NCBI RefSeq assembly: GCF_000325705.1
Contig: NC_019904.1
Coordinates: forward strand, 4,094,001-4,158,000
Direction of reading: 5' to 3'
DNA from: Echinicola vietnamensis DSM 17526
GTDB lineage: Bacteria > Bacteroidota > Bacteroidia > Cytophagales > Cyclobacteriaceae
DNA length: 64,000 nucleotides
Shown: piece after piece, positions 17,942 to 27,595 of the stretch
How positions within the stretch are numbered: position 1 is the stretch's first letter
Layout of the letters: every line of letters starts with the position of its first letter
Position numbers and translations under genes: made by a program
The notes under the pieces: generated by a model
The model's database searches: none
What the model was told of the DNA's origin: nothing
Seen by the model: only the letters and a program-made list of their open reading frames with translations

Positions 17942-18664
17942 TTATTTCTTTTTCCCCAGTTTGGATTGGATGAAGGAGAAGAATTCTGCCCGTGTATTTT
18001 TATCGCTGAGAACTTTTCCGACCGTTTTCCAATAATTGGTAAAAGACAAACTTTTTGTTTGTGGAGTAGGTTGGTTTTTGAGTTGCTCTGGAATTTGGTC
18101 AGGTGTTTTTTTGACAGGATTCTCTTTGGGGGCATTGGTGCTTTTATATTCTTTGGGCTGATAGCCTACCAATTTGTCTGCTTTGTCAAAACTCTTTTTT
18201 GACCGCTCTTTATAGCCTAATTTTTCTTCGACAATTCCCTTGTTGTTATAGGAAACTGCATCTTCCGGATCCATTTCGATGGCCTTTTCATAATCGGCGA
18301 TAGCACCCTCCAAATCTCCAATGCGATCCTTTAAAAAAGCCCGGCTTGAATAGCGATAGGGATTGTTTGGATCGAGGTTTAGGGCACGGTCCAGCTCTGA
18401 CAAGGCTTCCTCATTCCGCTTCAACAGGTGGAGCACCACGGCACGATCACTGATAAAGTCAGCATTGTACTGATCCGTTTTCAGCAAGAGGTCAAAATCC
18501 TCCAAGGCCAGTTCCAGTTTTCCCATTCTGGAAAGCACACGTCCCCGATGTAGCAAAATGATGGGTTGGTTTGGAGTGTTGGCTAACAACTGGTTGAAAA
18601 CCTCCAATGCCTCTTCGAATTTACCTTCTTTATACAGCGAAATGCCTTGATTGATATCACTCAC
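17942..18664 (-). CDS. Tetratricopeptide-repeat protein
   Basis: A 240-residue soluble protein. Residues 1-170 hold about five TPR motifs: LYKEGKFEEALEVFNQLL, LSRMGKLELALEDFDLLL, HLLKRNEEALSELDRAL, and AFLKDRIGDLEGAIADYEKA with DAVSYNNKGI. The C-terminal part is charged and flexible, ending SKLGKKK. No signal peptide is present. TPRs mediate protein contacts; no partner can be named. It faces the universal stress protein gene tail to tail. Confidence 0.9.
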   Translation of the reverse strand: MSDINQGISLYKEGKFEEALEVFNQLLANTPNQPIILLHRGRVLSRMGKLELALEDFDLLLKTDQYNADFISDRAVVLHLLKRNEEALSELDRALNLDPNNPYRYSSRAFLKDRIGDLEGAIADYEKAIEMDPEDAVSYNNKGIVEEKLGYKERSKKSFDKADKLVGYQPKEYKSTNAPKENPVKKTPDQIPEQLKNQPTPQTKSLSFTNYWKTVGKVLSDKNTRAEFFSFIQSKLGKKK

Positions 18665-18976
18665 CCTTTTATTCGTTTTAAAATTTGTGCAAAACTAATA
18701 ACAATATTCATAACAGCCCATCGATCGAATAAGTTTAAAAGGAGTTGTTTAAAAAGTAGGGGAACGAGCACCATTCATGGTCAGTGCCAAGGCTACCTCT
18801 TGGCCAAATGAAACCCATTAACGATAACATAATCGCTACAAATAGCCTTGCTGGAATGGAGGTGACATAGAAAAAGGGTGTGGTTACCTGCCTTGATTCA
18901 TCCTCGCGGACCGTATTCTACCTTTTTTGGTGCAGGGATATCTAATCCAGCCAAGGATAATATAAAGGGATGTTCT
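18665..18976. other. Gene-free spacer
   Basis: About 312 bp between two minus-strand genes. It is GC-richer than most spacers here. I see no open frame with convincing composition, no hairpin with a T-run and no promoter match. It may be a remnant of a lost gene. Confidence 0.3.
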
Positions 18977-19594
18977 TTAGGTGTTGATGAGCTTTTTTAG
19001 CTTGCGGATATTGCCATTGGTCATTTTCAATGTGATCATTTCAGGTCCTGCATAGTACCTAAACCGTACCTTCTCTGCAGTGCTGATGTGATGGATGATC
19101 TCTGAGGAGAGGGAATAGTGAAGTTTGTATTTTATGCTATTGTATTGGTTGTATCCCGTTACGATGGTTACTTCTGTGGAATCTATGGCCATGATATCAT
19201 CCGTGTCCTCCTGGATGTGGGTTTTGTTTTCTGCGGTGATCGATTCGACGGATATGGGATAAATGGTTTGATCAATCAAGAGGTAAATTTCTTTTTCCAT
19301 CGGGTAGGAATTGGCACTCATGCTGATCACATCATAGGAAGAATAAACCGGGGATCCTGCCGAATGGGTTTCCTTTAAAATGGTTTGTTTGGCATGGTAA
19401 AACGGAGATGCTTTTTCCTCTGCATCTTTATAAATGAAATTCCTTCTCACCCGAGACTGGTCCTTTACCTCGTCATGTTCCACCACCATAGGGTTTTTGA
19501 TAAACCAAGCGCATCCAGTCAACAGGGACAAAAGCACTATCAGTATCAATGGTGTCAACTTTTGGAGAGAGGAAAGTATCCTGGTCATTAGCAT
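18977..19594 (-). CDS. Hypothetical lipoprotein
   Basis: The frame is open from 19717, but the first 41 codons do not look like a protein start. The Met at 19594 (MLMTRIL) or at 19588 places a hydrophobic stretch (LTPLILIVLLSLLTGC) directly before a lipobox Cys, so I choose 19594. The mature part of about 180 residues is beta-rich (VTIVTGYNQYNSIKYKLHYS, VRFRYYAGPEMITLKM) with no family I recognise. It is divergent from holA. Confidence 0.6.
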   Translation of the reverse strand: MLMTRILSSLQKLTPLILIVLLSLLTGCAWFIKNPMVVEHDEVKDQSRVRRNFIYKDAEEKASPFYHAKQTILKETHSAGSPVYSSYDVISMSANSYPMEKEIYLLIDQTIYPISVESITAENKTHIQEDTDDIMAIDSTEVTIVTGYNQYNSIKYKLHYSLSSEIIHHISTAEKVRFRYYAGPEMITLKMTNGNIRKLKKLINT

Positions 19595-19781
19595 AGGCAG
19601 TCCCAAAAATATGGTTTTCAAAAATTGGATAATTGATTTACGGATATAATGGAAAGAGGGTTTAAGCGGAAAGCAAGGAACCAAGGAGAATACACCGTTT
19701 GGCCATGGATAGTACATGGGCTGCTTGTTTTTTTATCAAAGGAATATCTCGTTTCATTATTCCCAAGATGTCAATTATTTC

Positions 19782-19789
19782 TATATTTG
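19782..19789 (+). promoter_or_regulatory. Bacteroidota-type -7 element upstream of holA
   Basis: TATATTTG is an exact TAnnTTTG match, 18 bp before the holA start. I could not find a clear TTTG -33 element at the usual spacing, so this is a partial call. Confidence 0.4.
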
Positions 19790-19806
19790 AATAGAATTAA
19801 TTAGAT

Positions 19807-20829
19807 ATGCCAAACCAACCTGAAGCAGTTATAAAAGAGTTGAAAAGCGGGAAATATGCTCCCGTTTATTTTTTGCAGGGAGAGGAGCCTTATTTCATTG
19901 ATCAGATTACGGATTATATAGAAGAGCATGCCATTCCCGAGCATGAAAAAGGCTTTAATCAGATCATGATGTATGGTAAGGACGCCACCATGAACACGGT
20001 GTTGACGAATGCCCGCCGCTTTCCCATGATGGCAGAGCGGCAAGTGGTCATCGTCAAAGAGGCCCAGAATCTTCCTGACCTTGGCAAAGAAGCTGGTGAC
20101 AATTTGCTCATCAACTATCTTTCCAATCCTCTTCCCAGTACCATATTGGTTTTTGCGCACAAGTACAAGGTATTGGATGGAAGAAAGGCCTTGGCAAAAG
20201 AGCTGGACAAGAAGGCTGTGCTCGTCAAATCTGCCAAGGTTCCAGAATATAAGTTAAGTCCTTGGATAGAGGCTTATCTAAAGGGAAAAGGCTTTAGCAT
20301 AGAGCCGAAAGCTTGTCAGATCATTGCCGAATCCATCGGGAATAACCTCGAAGTACTGACTAACGAGATCGATAAAATGCTGATCAACTTCAGTGAACCG
20401 GTTCAGATCGACAGCAATCATATCCAGCAATTTATAGGCATCAACAAGGATTATAATAACTTCGAGCTCACCAAGGCATTGAGTTTTAGAGATGTATTGA
20501 AAGCCAACAAGATCATACATTATTTCAGCCAAAATCCTAAATCCAATCCGCTGATACCGATCATTGCATTGCTTTATTTGCATTTTTCGCGATTGCTGAT
20601 GGTGCATGCCAATAAAAGTCTTGGGGAGCGGGAACTGGCCGGAAAATTAAAGGTGAACCCTTATTTTATGAAAGAATATATGATTGCTTCCAAAAACTAT
20701 CCTTTAGGCAAGGTTATTGATAATATCGGATACTTAAAGGAAGCTGATCTTCGTTCAAAAGGTATCGATGCCAATGGCATGAACGAAGCCGAAATCCTAA
20801 AGGAACTCGTATTTAAATTGATGCATTAA
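19807..20829 (+). CDS. holA: DNA polymerase III subunit delta
   Basis: A 340-residue clamp-loader subunit that opens the beta sliding clamp. The N-terminal KYAPVYFLQGEEPYFIDQI, with VYFLxGEEPY, is the usual delta start. ARRFPMMAERQVVIVKEAQ and later VLTNEIDKMLINF and NYNNFELTKAL fit delta domains II and III, and the length is normal. It is the first gene of a long rightward block and is followed after 1 bp by the TPR protein frame. Confidence 0.95.
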   Translation: MPNQPEAVIKELKSGKYAPVYFLQGEEPYFIDQITDYIEEHAIPEHEKGFNQIMMYGKDATMNTVLTNARRFPMMAERQVVIVKEAQNLPDLGKEAGDNLLINYLSNPLPSTILVFAHKYKVLDGRKALAKELDKKAVLVKSAKVPEYKLSPWIEAYLKGKGFSIEPKACQIIAESIGNNLEVLTNEIDKMLINFSEPVQIDSNHIQQFIGINKDYNNFELTKALSFRDVLKANKIIHYFSQNPKSNPLIPIIALLYLHFSRLLMVHANKSLGERELAGKLKVNPYFMKEYMIASKNYPLGKVIDNIGYLKEADLRSKGIDANGMNEAEILKELVFKLMH

Positions 20830-20845
20830 GGTGCAAAACTTTACC

Positions 20846-23836
20846 ATGAGAAAACTATTATTACTGTTTGTAGCAACAGGCATTTTTTGTCAAGCACAGG
20901 GCCAGTCCAGTTTATACCAGACGGGCTTGGAAAGGCAGATAGATGATGCCTATGAGCTTTTTGACAAGCATCAATACAGCGCTTCAAAATTGGAATTTGA
21001 AAAGCTAAAGGAGGCTTCACTTAGCCCTTCACAGCAAATCGATGTGGACTTTTACCATGCGGTTTCGGCTTTGCGGTTGGACAATCCAGATGGCCCTAGC
21101 TTGGTTGCCAAGATCATCATGGATTATCCCAACGATCCCAAAGCAAACGAAGCAGCATTCCTCATGGGGGATTATTACTTCGATAAGCGGCATTACAAGA
21201 AATCCATCGAAGCCTATAACCTGGTCAATGTGGATGTGGTGACATTTGAACAGCGGTCAAAAGTTTACTTTAAAACCGGTTATGCCTATTTCCAGCTAAA
21301 GGATTATGCCAATGCGGCGCGCTACTTTGATCCCGTCAAAAAGATGCAGACTTCCTACACTGGAGACGGTTATTATTATGGCGGATATGTGGCCTTGGAG
21401 CAAAACAAATATGATCAAGCCATTGCCGATTTTAAACAAGCCGACCGCTACCCGGAATACCAGTCCAAAGTCCCCTATATGCTTTCTGAGCTTTATTATC
21501 GCCAAGAGCAGTACGATGAGTTAATTGCTTATGCTACGCCAATTACCCAGTCCAGGGGAAATTTGGATCGAAAGGAAGGCATTTACCTGCTATTGGCGGA
21601 AGCCTATTTTGAAAAGCGTGACTTTACCAATGCGGCCACCTACTATGATGCCGCCACCAAAGCAGGGAAGGGAGATATGACGCGTGAGCAAATGTACAAG
21701 GCTGGCGTGGCCCAATTTAAGGTAAACCAATATGAAAAGGCCACAGACTATTTCAAGCAGGTGGCCTTGGAGAAAGATAAACTGGGGCAAGTTTCCAGTT
21801 ATTATCTTGGGCATGCTTACCTGCAGCTGAACAATCCACAGTATGCCGTGACCAGTTTCAGTACCGCATACAAGAGTGACTATGATCCCGCCATCAAAGA
21901 GGAGGCATTGTTCAACTATGCCAAATTGAGTTTGGAGAGGGGAGGCTTCCAAGAGGCCATCAATGCGCTTGACAGTTACCTGGCCAATTATCCCAATGGG
22001 CCGCATGTGGGCGAGGTGGAGACGTTGTTGAGTGATGCGCTTATCAACACCAATAATTACCTCCGTGCAATCCAGCATATCGAAGGAATGAGCAACAGAT
22101 CGCCGGCCATCCGGGCGGCTTATCAAAAAGTGACTTATTATCAGGGATTGACTTACTATCGAAACAAGCAATACAATCAAGCAATTACCTATTTTGATAA
22201 GTCCATCACTTACCCGGTGGATAAGGAGATTGTCCATGAAGCCTTTTACCGAAAAGGTGAGGCCTTTGCGGCCAAAGAGGATCTGAAAGGTGCCATTACG
22301 GCTTACGAGCAGGTCATGAATATGCGCTTGACCTCTTTGGATCCGGCATTGATCAAGAGCCATTATGGCTTGGGCTATGCCTATTTTAATACGCAGGAAT
22401 ACGCCAAAGCGGAACGTCAATTCAAGTCGTATACGGATAAGATCAAGAAAGTATCCAATGTCCAAAGTTATTACGATGATGCGTTGATTCGCTTGGGAGA
22501 CTGCTATTACATCCAGAAAAAATTTGATCCGGCCTTGAGCACTTTCCACCTGGCGATCAGTGAGCGCAATCCCTCGTCGGATTACGCCCATTACATGGCC
22601 GGGGTCGTCCTGAATTTCCAAAACAGAAACCGTGAAGCAGTGGCTGAATTGGACAGGGCTATCAGCCAATATCCTAACAGTCGTTTTCGGGATGATATCA
22701 TCTTCCAAAAAGCCCAAATCAATATGGAAGAGTCCAATTATGCTGCAGCCCGGGAAGGCTATAGCAACCTGATCAATAAGAGTCCAAACAGTCCTTTTGT
22801 TCCCTATGCATTGGAGGGAAGGGCCATCGCTAGTTATTCTCTGAAAAACTACGATCAGACCATTAATGACTACAAGAAAATACTGGATCGGTATCCGAAT
22901 GCAGACAATGCCAATGCAGCATTGGTGGGGCTTCAAGAGGCGTTGACACTACAAGGTAGGTCAGGTGAATTTTCCAATTACCTGTCCGATTATAAAAACT
23001 CCAATCCGGGCAATGAAAGTGTGCAGGGAGTGGAGTATGAAGCGGCCAAGAACCTGTTTTTTGGACAGTCCTATCAGCAAGCCATCCGTGCTTTCCAAAC
23101 TTACCTGAGCAATTATCCAAATTCTGCTCAAAAGCAAGAGGCCACTTACTTTATCGGTGATGCCTATTTGCGCCTTGAGCAAGAGGAAAAAGCCTTGGAG
23201 ACCTTCTACCAACTTGAGAAAATGGGTGCTTCCAGCCAAAGGGCCAAAGCGATCCAGCGGATAGCGGAAATTGAGTTTAACCGCAAGAATTATCAGCAAG
23301 CCATTCCTTATTTTATCACCAGTACCAAGGTGGCTAGGGATAGGATAGAGCAATATGAGGCCAATAAAGGATTGATGATGGCCTATTATGAAACGGGCAA
23401 ATATGATTCTGCAGACTTCTATGCCAATAAGGTGATCGAACTCGGGGATGTTACGGCAGATGCCAAGTCGAACGCCCAACTCATCAAGGCCAAGTCACTA
23501 CTGAAGACCGGTAAGAATGCCGACGCACAGGATGAGTTGATGGCCTTGGTAAATGAAAGTGGCAGTATCCAAGGGGCCGAAGCACTTTTCTTGCTTGCGG
23601 AATCCTTTAGAAAAGCGGAAAACTTCTCTCAGTCGAATGAGACGATCTTTAGTTTCTCCGAGAAGTATGCAGTTTATGATTATTGGTACGGAAAATGCTT
23701 TGTGTTGCTGGCGAAAAACTACAAATCCCTCAACGAAAATTTCCAGGCGAAGGCAACGCTTGAATCAGTAATCGAAAATTCAGCAAATGACCAAGTCATC
23801 AAAGAAGCCAAGGCTGAACTATCTACTTTACCATAA
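20846..23836 (+). CDS. Secreted large TPR protein
   Basis: About 996 residues. The frame opens at a GTG at 20831, but the ATG at 20846 gives a proper signal peptide (MRKLLLLFVATGIFCQAQGQ) and I prefer it. Nearly the whole mature protein is TPR repeats with a period of 34-36 residues (such as AYFQLKDYANAARYFDPV, YRNKQYNQAITYFDKSI, YFIGDAYLRLEQEEKALETF); I estimate more than 20 units. Such proteins next to a TonB-receptor-like barrel, SPOR and ExbB/ExbD/TonB genes are a recurring Bacteroidota neighbourhood, probably a periplasmic scaffold. Function is inferred from context. Confidence 0.85.
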   Translation: MRKLLLLFVATGIFCQAQGQSSLYQTGLERQIDDAYELFDKHQYSASKLEFEKLKEASLSPSQQIDVDFYHAVSALRLDNPDGPSLVAKIIMDYPNDPKANEAAFLMGDYYFDKRHYKKSIEAYNLVNVDVVTFEQRSKVYFKTGYAYFQLKDYANAARYFDPVKKMQTSYTGDGYYYGGYVALEQNKYDQAIADFKQADRYPEYQSKVPYMLSELYYRQEQYDELIAYATPITQSRGNLDRKEGIYLLLAEAYFEKRDFTNAATYYDAATKAGKGDMTREQMYKAGVAQFKVNQYEKATDYFKQVALEKDKLGQVSSYYLGHAYLQLNNPQYAVTSFSTAYKSDYDPAIKEEALFNYAKLSLERGGFQEAINALDSYLANYPNGPHVGEVETLLSDALINTNNYLRAIQHIEGMSNRSPAIRAAYQKVTYYQGLTYYRNKQYNQAITYFDKSITYPVDKEIVHEAFYRKGEAFAAKEDLKGAITAYEQVMNMRLTSLDPALIKSHYGLGYAYFNTQEYAKAERQFKSYTDKIKKVSNVQSYYDDALIRLGDCYYIQKKFDPALSTFHLAISERNPSSDYAHYMAGVVLNFQNRNREAVAELDRAISQYPNSRFRDDIIFQKAQINMEESNYAAAREGYSNLINKSPNSPFVPYALEGRAIASYSLKNYDQTINDYKKILDRYPNADNANAALVGLQEALTLQGRSGEFSNYLSDYKNSNPGNESVQGVEYEAAKNLFFGQSYQQAIRAFQTYLSNYPNSAQKQEATYFIGDAYLRLEQEEKALETFYQLEKMGASSQRAKAIQRIAEIEFNRKNYQQAIPYFITSTKVARDRIEQYEANKGLMMAYYETGKYDSADFYANKVIELGDVTADAKSNAQLIKAKSLLKTGKNADAQDELMALVNESGSIQGAEALFLLAESFRKAENFSQSNETIFSFSEKYAVYDYWYGKCFVLLAKNYKSLNENFQAKATLESVIENSANDQVIKEAKAELSTLP

Positions 23837-23866
23837 ACTTTTGTTGACGTATTGATTAAAGAAAAG

Positions 23867-25552
23867 ATGAATAAAGTACTTAAAATCATATATTTGTCGT
23901 TATTTTTACCATTGGCTTCCGTTTATGCCCAAGACCAAAAGGGAAATGAACGGGGTGAAGTAACAGACGCAGAGTTTATCATCCGTAAGGATCGGGTGTT
24001 GAGTTTGCCGAAACGGACGAGGAACTTCGAAACCGTGCCTGCCCTTCCGCAGCCGGAGCGTAAAAGCAGCTTTAGTTATGGGGCAAGAGACTTCTTTTTT
24101 ACCCTTCCCCCAAGTCAATCTGAAATCAAACCGTACCAAAAGCAATTTCCAACTGGCACCGAATCCCTGTACCATAGTTTGGCCAGGATTGGGTACGGAA
24201 ACTATCAGTCACCGCTGGCTGAACTCTATGTCAATAACCTGCAGAGTGATTACCTCAATTATGGTGTTATGTTACGGCATCAAGGGTTTTATGAAGGACC
24301 GGTAGACAAAAAGAATTCTGCTGAAGATCACACGAATATTCGGTTAAATGCCAATTATTTTACAGAATTTGTCGAAGTATTTGGAGAGGTAGGGTATGAT
24401 CGGGATCGGTATCATTTTTACGGTTATACACCGGGCACTGAGGTTATGGCGGAGGATATCCAGCAGTTGTTTAGCACCATTTATGGAAAGGGTGGTGTTC
24501 GAAATATAGCAAAGGATGATCCATTTAATTATGAGGCAAAAATAGGGCTGAGGTTGTTCAATGATGATTATAATGCCCGGGAGCATCAGTTCAGTTTTGA
24601 AGGATTGGGCTATTATAATGTTAACGATGACTTTCGTGCCGGGCTTGATGTTTCAGCTTATGTGACTTCCCCTTCGGATGTGGGGTATAATGACATAAAT
24701 AGAAATTATGCCAAGCTTACGCCTTTTGTACGGTATAAAACGACGATGTTTGAGGTGAACGCCGGAGTAAACCTGGTCAATGAAAATGATGTCTACGATA
24801 ACAAAAATGGAGACTTTCATGTATTTCCCAAGGTAGATGCAACCTATTACATCCATGAAGCTTTTGCGGTGTATGGGCAGTATATCGGTGATGTAAAGCG
24901 AAATACTTACTATGGCTTTGCGATGGAAAACCCTTATTTGGGTCCGAGTGACCGCTTGTTGAACACTGTTCAGAAGTTTAAAGCAGAAGGAGGAATTAAA
25001 GGCAGTGTAAACGATGCCTTTACTTACAAATTGGGCGTAGCCTATGGTGATTATGACAATATGCATTTCTATGCCAATGGGAGCAGCGACAGCACACGGT
25101 TTGAATTGTTGTATAATGACGGCGCTGTATTGAATTATACAGGGTCATTGGGGTACAGCTTGAGCGATCGGTACCATCTTACAGCTGAGGCAAATTACTA
25201 TCATTATACCTTGGATGATGTGGATGCCAGCAAGCCATCTGCAGCCGCCAGTCCTTGGCAGCGTCCAGAATGGGAGATCAATGTTCACAATACCTTTACT
25301 CCAGATGAAAAATGGCTCATTCAGGCTGGTTTGGACATGATGGGAGGGATCTATGCCCAAAACCTGGAGTCAGGTGTAACCGATACCTTAGATCCTATCC
25401 TGGATTTGAATGCTAAAATCGATTATAAGATCACTGACCGTTTGTCGGTGTTTGCAAAAGGCAATAATTTATTGAATCAAAAAAATGAACGCTATTGGAA
25501 TTATCAATCCCGTGGAATTCAAGGGATTGGTGGGGTGACCTTTAAATTTTAG
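23867..25552 (+). CDS. TonB-dependent receptor-like outer-membrane barrel without plug domain
   Basis: The frame is open from a TTG at 23852; the ATG at 23867 (MNKVLKIIYLSLFLPLASVYAQ, signal peptide) is the likely start, giving 561 residues. The protein has alternating beta strands throughout and ends GIQGIGGVTFKF, with the C-terminal Phe of outer-membrane barrels. NYFTEFVEVFGEVGYDRD, FAVYGQYIGDVKRNTYYGF and ITDRLSVFAKGNNLLNQK resemble the last strands of TonB-dependent receptors, but a plug domain and TonB box are not evident. It is 30 bp downstream of the TPR gene. It may form part of a TonB-driven envelope complex. Confidence 0.8.
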   Translation: MNKVLKIIYLSLFLPLASVYAQDQKGNERGEVTDAEFIIRKDRVLSLPKRTRNFETVPALPQPERKSSFSYGARDFFFTLPPSQSEIKPYQKQFPTGTESLYHSLARIGYGNYQSPLAELYVNNLQSDYLNYGVMLRHQGFYEGPVDKKNSAEDHTNIRLNANYFTEFVEVFGEVGYDRDRYHFYGYTPGTEVMAEDIQQLFSTIYGKGGVRNIAKDDPFNYEAKIGLRLFNDDYNAREHQFSFEGLGYYNVNDDFRAGLDVSAYVTSPSDVGYNDINRNYAKLTPFVRYKTTMFEVNAGVNLVNENDVYDNKNGDFHVFPKVDATYYIHEAFAVYGQYIGDVKRNTYYGFAMENPYLGPSDRLLNTVQKFKAEGGIKGSVNDAFTYKLGVAYGDYDNMHFYANGSSDSTRFELLYNDGAVLNYTGSLGYSLSDRYHLTAEANYYHYTLDDVDASKPSAAASPWQRPEWEINVHNTFTPDEKWLIQAGLDMMGGIYAQNLESGVTDTLDPILDLNAKIDYKITDRLSVFAKGNNLLNQKNERYWNYQSRGIQGIGGVTFKF

Positions 25553-25658
25553 TTTTGGTGAGAAGAAATGATTTTGGGGAATTATTCGTTGGCGCCATAT
25601 TGAGTAATTGAGGGTTTTATCTTAGTTTAGCAATTTAAACCACCAAGAAAGCAGAAGA

Positions 25659-26393
25659 ATGACAGACAAGGACCAGGGAAAAAAAGCGAAAAGAAAAGAC
25701 GAGGATAAAGATTTTGGCTTGCCAGAAATCGAGATTACGCCCATTTCCAGTGAGGAAGCCAAATCTGAATCACGCCCTTCTGTGATTCCTGTGCCAACGG
25801 GTGAAAGTGCGGATACCAAGTCCGAAAAAGAACCTGAAAAGGATGCCCCTTCAGAAAAGCAGGAGGCGCCAGTAATTCCTGAACCCACCCCAAGTTCAAC
25901 ATTTCCTGATAATGAGGAAAAGGATGAAAAAAGTAATAAAGCTGGTTGGATAATTCTATTGTTACTGTTGCTAGGGCTACTTGGTTTCGGTGTCTACCAT
26001 TTTGTGATAAAGGGCCCCGAGCAGCCTGAAGTACCTGAACCCGTAGCGGTACAGCCAGAAGTGGTCGAACCTGAGCCGGAAATCCCGGAAACACCGACTA
26101 CTCCTCCAGCAGATGAGACTTCCCAAACTCCTTCCCTGACTGAAATCAGTGAGAAAGGGGATGCTCCACATTATTTTGTGACAGTAGGGGCTTTTATCGA
26201 CGGGGACTTGGCAAAGGACTTTTCAGACCGATTAAACAAGCAAGGATATAACACCTACATTGTACTTCCAGGCTATGGTTCTTCGTTCTATAAACTGGCC
26301 ATTGAAGATTTTGACAATGTCGATGATGCTTTGGCCATGATTGAGCGGGAGCAAGAAAATTTCGAAGAAACTTTATGGGTTTTTAAATACTAA
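25659..26393 (+). CDS. SPOR domain-containing inner-membrane protein
   Basis: A 244-residue protein. The N-terminus (about 1-90) is cytoplasmic, acidic and Pro-rich. One TM (GWIILLLLLLGLLGFGVYHF, about 93-112) is followed by a Pro/Glu-rich linker (PEVPEPVAVQPEVVEPEPEI). A C-terminal SPOR domain (about 165-244; HYFVTVGAFIDGDLAKDFSD to the end) follows. SPOR domains bind denuded peptidoglycan at division sites. Its stop is followed after 1 bp by the ExbB ATG, so the two are surely co-transcribed. Confidence 0.9.
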   Translation: MTDKDQGKKAKRKDEDKDFGLPEIEITPISSEEAKSESRPSVIPVPTGESADTKSEKEPEKDAPSEKQEAPVIPEPTPSSTFPDNEEKDEKSNKAGWIILLLLLLGLLGFGVYHFVIKGPEQPEVPEPVAVQPEVVEPEPEIPETPTTPPADETSQTPSLTEISEKGDAPHYFVTVGAFIDGDLAKDFSDRLNKQGYNTYIVLPGYGSSFYKLAIEDFDNVDDALAMIEREQENFEETLWVFKY

Positions 26394-26394
26394 T

Positions 26395-27090
26395 ATGATC
26401 TTACTACAGACTTTATCAACCGACAGTCAGGCGGTTGCCGATTCACTATCTACCATGGAAAATACCGCCGAGAGCATCGGGCTTTTGGATCTATTGATCA
26501 AAGGCGGATACATGATGATCCCGCTTTATGCGCTGTTTATTTTGGCCATTTATATTTTCGTGGAGCGGATAATCACCTTAAAGAAAGCCGCCCAAACGCC
26601 AAAAGGCATGATGGACCAAGTAAAAATGATGGTTCAGACGGGGGATATAGGCGGTGCCAAAATGATTTGCCAAGAAGAAGATACCCCCGTGGCCAATATG
26701 ATTTCAAAAGGGCTGGAGCGAATCGGTAGTCCCTTGAAGAACATAGAGGTGGCCATTGAAAATGTGGGCAAAATAGAAATTTATAAGTTGGAGAAGAACC
26801 TGAGCTTACTGGCTACCGTTTCCGGTGCAGCCCCCATGATCGGCTTTTTAGGAACTGTCGCGGGGATGATTCGCGCTTTTATCGGGGTGGCCCAGGAAGA
26901 AGGAATGGTTTCTCCCAAATTGCTTTCCACCGGTATTTATGAGGCGATGATTACGACCGCTTCGGGACTTGTGGTAGGGATCATTGCTTACCTTGGGTAT
27001 AATTATTTGGTCGCGCGGGTTTCTAAGCTCATCCATAACATGGAGTATACCACGGTGGAGTTCATGGACCTGTTACAGGATAAAAAATAA
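26395..27090 (+). CDS. exbB: MotA/TolQ/ExbB proton-channel protein
   Basis: The frame is open 54 bp further upstream, inside the SPOR gene, but the ATG at 26395 is the likely start, giving 231 residues. TMs lie at about 35-57 (MMIPLYALFILAIYIFVERI), 129-150 and 175-200. LLATVSGAAPMIGFLGTVAGMI is the ExbB/TolQ signature, and the TGIYEAMITTASGLVVGI segment closes the channel domain. With ExbD it turns proton flow into work for TonB or Tol. Gene order SPOR-ExbB-ExbD-TonB is typical of Bacteroidota. Confidence 0.9.
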   Translation: MILLQTLSTDSQAVADSLSTMENTAESIGLLDLLIKGGYMMIPLYALFILAIYIFVERIITLKKAAQTPKGMMDQVKMMVQTGDIGGAKMICQEEDTPVANMISKGLERIGSPLKNIEVAIENVGKIEIYKLEKNLSLLATVSGAAPMIGFLGTVAGMIRAFIGVAQEEGMVSPKLLSTGIYEAMITTASGLVVGIIAYLGYNYLVARVSKLIHNMEYTTVEFMDLLQDKK

Positions 27091-27142
27091 GAAGTGAAAA
27101 TCAGTAGTATGCGTATATTTCTGATAATCAAATAAAAAATGT

Positions 27143-27535
27143 ATGGCGCTTCAATCAAAACATAAAGTAGAAGCAGCGTTTAGCATGTCATCGATGACAG
27201 ATATTATTTTCTTGTTGTTGATCTTTTTCATGCTGACTTCTTCCTTCATTACTCCATCCGGATTACCCGTCAATCTTCCCAGTAGTGAGACGTCCGATAT
27301 TGTAATGCAAGAGGTAACGGTAACGGTGACCAAAGACCTGAAATACTCCGTAAACGATAAGATCGTGGAGCGGGAAGGAATCAAAGAGGAGCTGACTGCG
27401 TTACTAAAAGGTAAGGATGGTCAAGTGGTGCTTCATATCGATAAGGAAGTGCCCGTGGAATATTTGGTTGAAATTGGTGGCATAGCAGCGAAACTGGAAG
27501 CCAATGTTTCCATCGCGACCAAACCATATAAGTAG
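27143..27535 (+). CDS. exbD: ExbD/TolR family biopolymer transport protein
   Basis: A 130-residue protein with a short cytoplasmic N-terminus, one TM (about 20-40) with Asp20 in SMTDIIFLLLIFFM, the conserved charged residue of ExbD/TolR, and a periplasmic domain. LHIDKEVPVEYLVEIGGIA fits the C-terminal ExbD fold. It lies between exbB and tonB, with 52 bp and 60 bp spacers, and works with them. Confidence 0.9.
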   Translation: MALQSKHKVEAAFSMSSMTDIIFLLLIFFMLTSSFITPSGLPVNLPSSETSDIVMQEVTVTVTKDLKYSVNDKIVEREGIKEELTALLKGKDGQVVLHIDKEVPVEYLVEIGGIAAKLEANVSIATKPYK

Positions 27536-27595
27536 CCAGAATTAAGAAGCATCTTGAGGATTGAGTCTTGAGAAATTATAAAGCAGGAGTTAAGC

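Noticed and set aside
21590..22936. 448-codon minus-strand frame inside the large TPR gene
   Set aside because: Long antisense frames are expected opposite repetitive TPR coding sequence; the sense frame has a signal peptide and dozens of TPR motifs.
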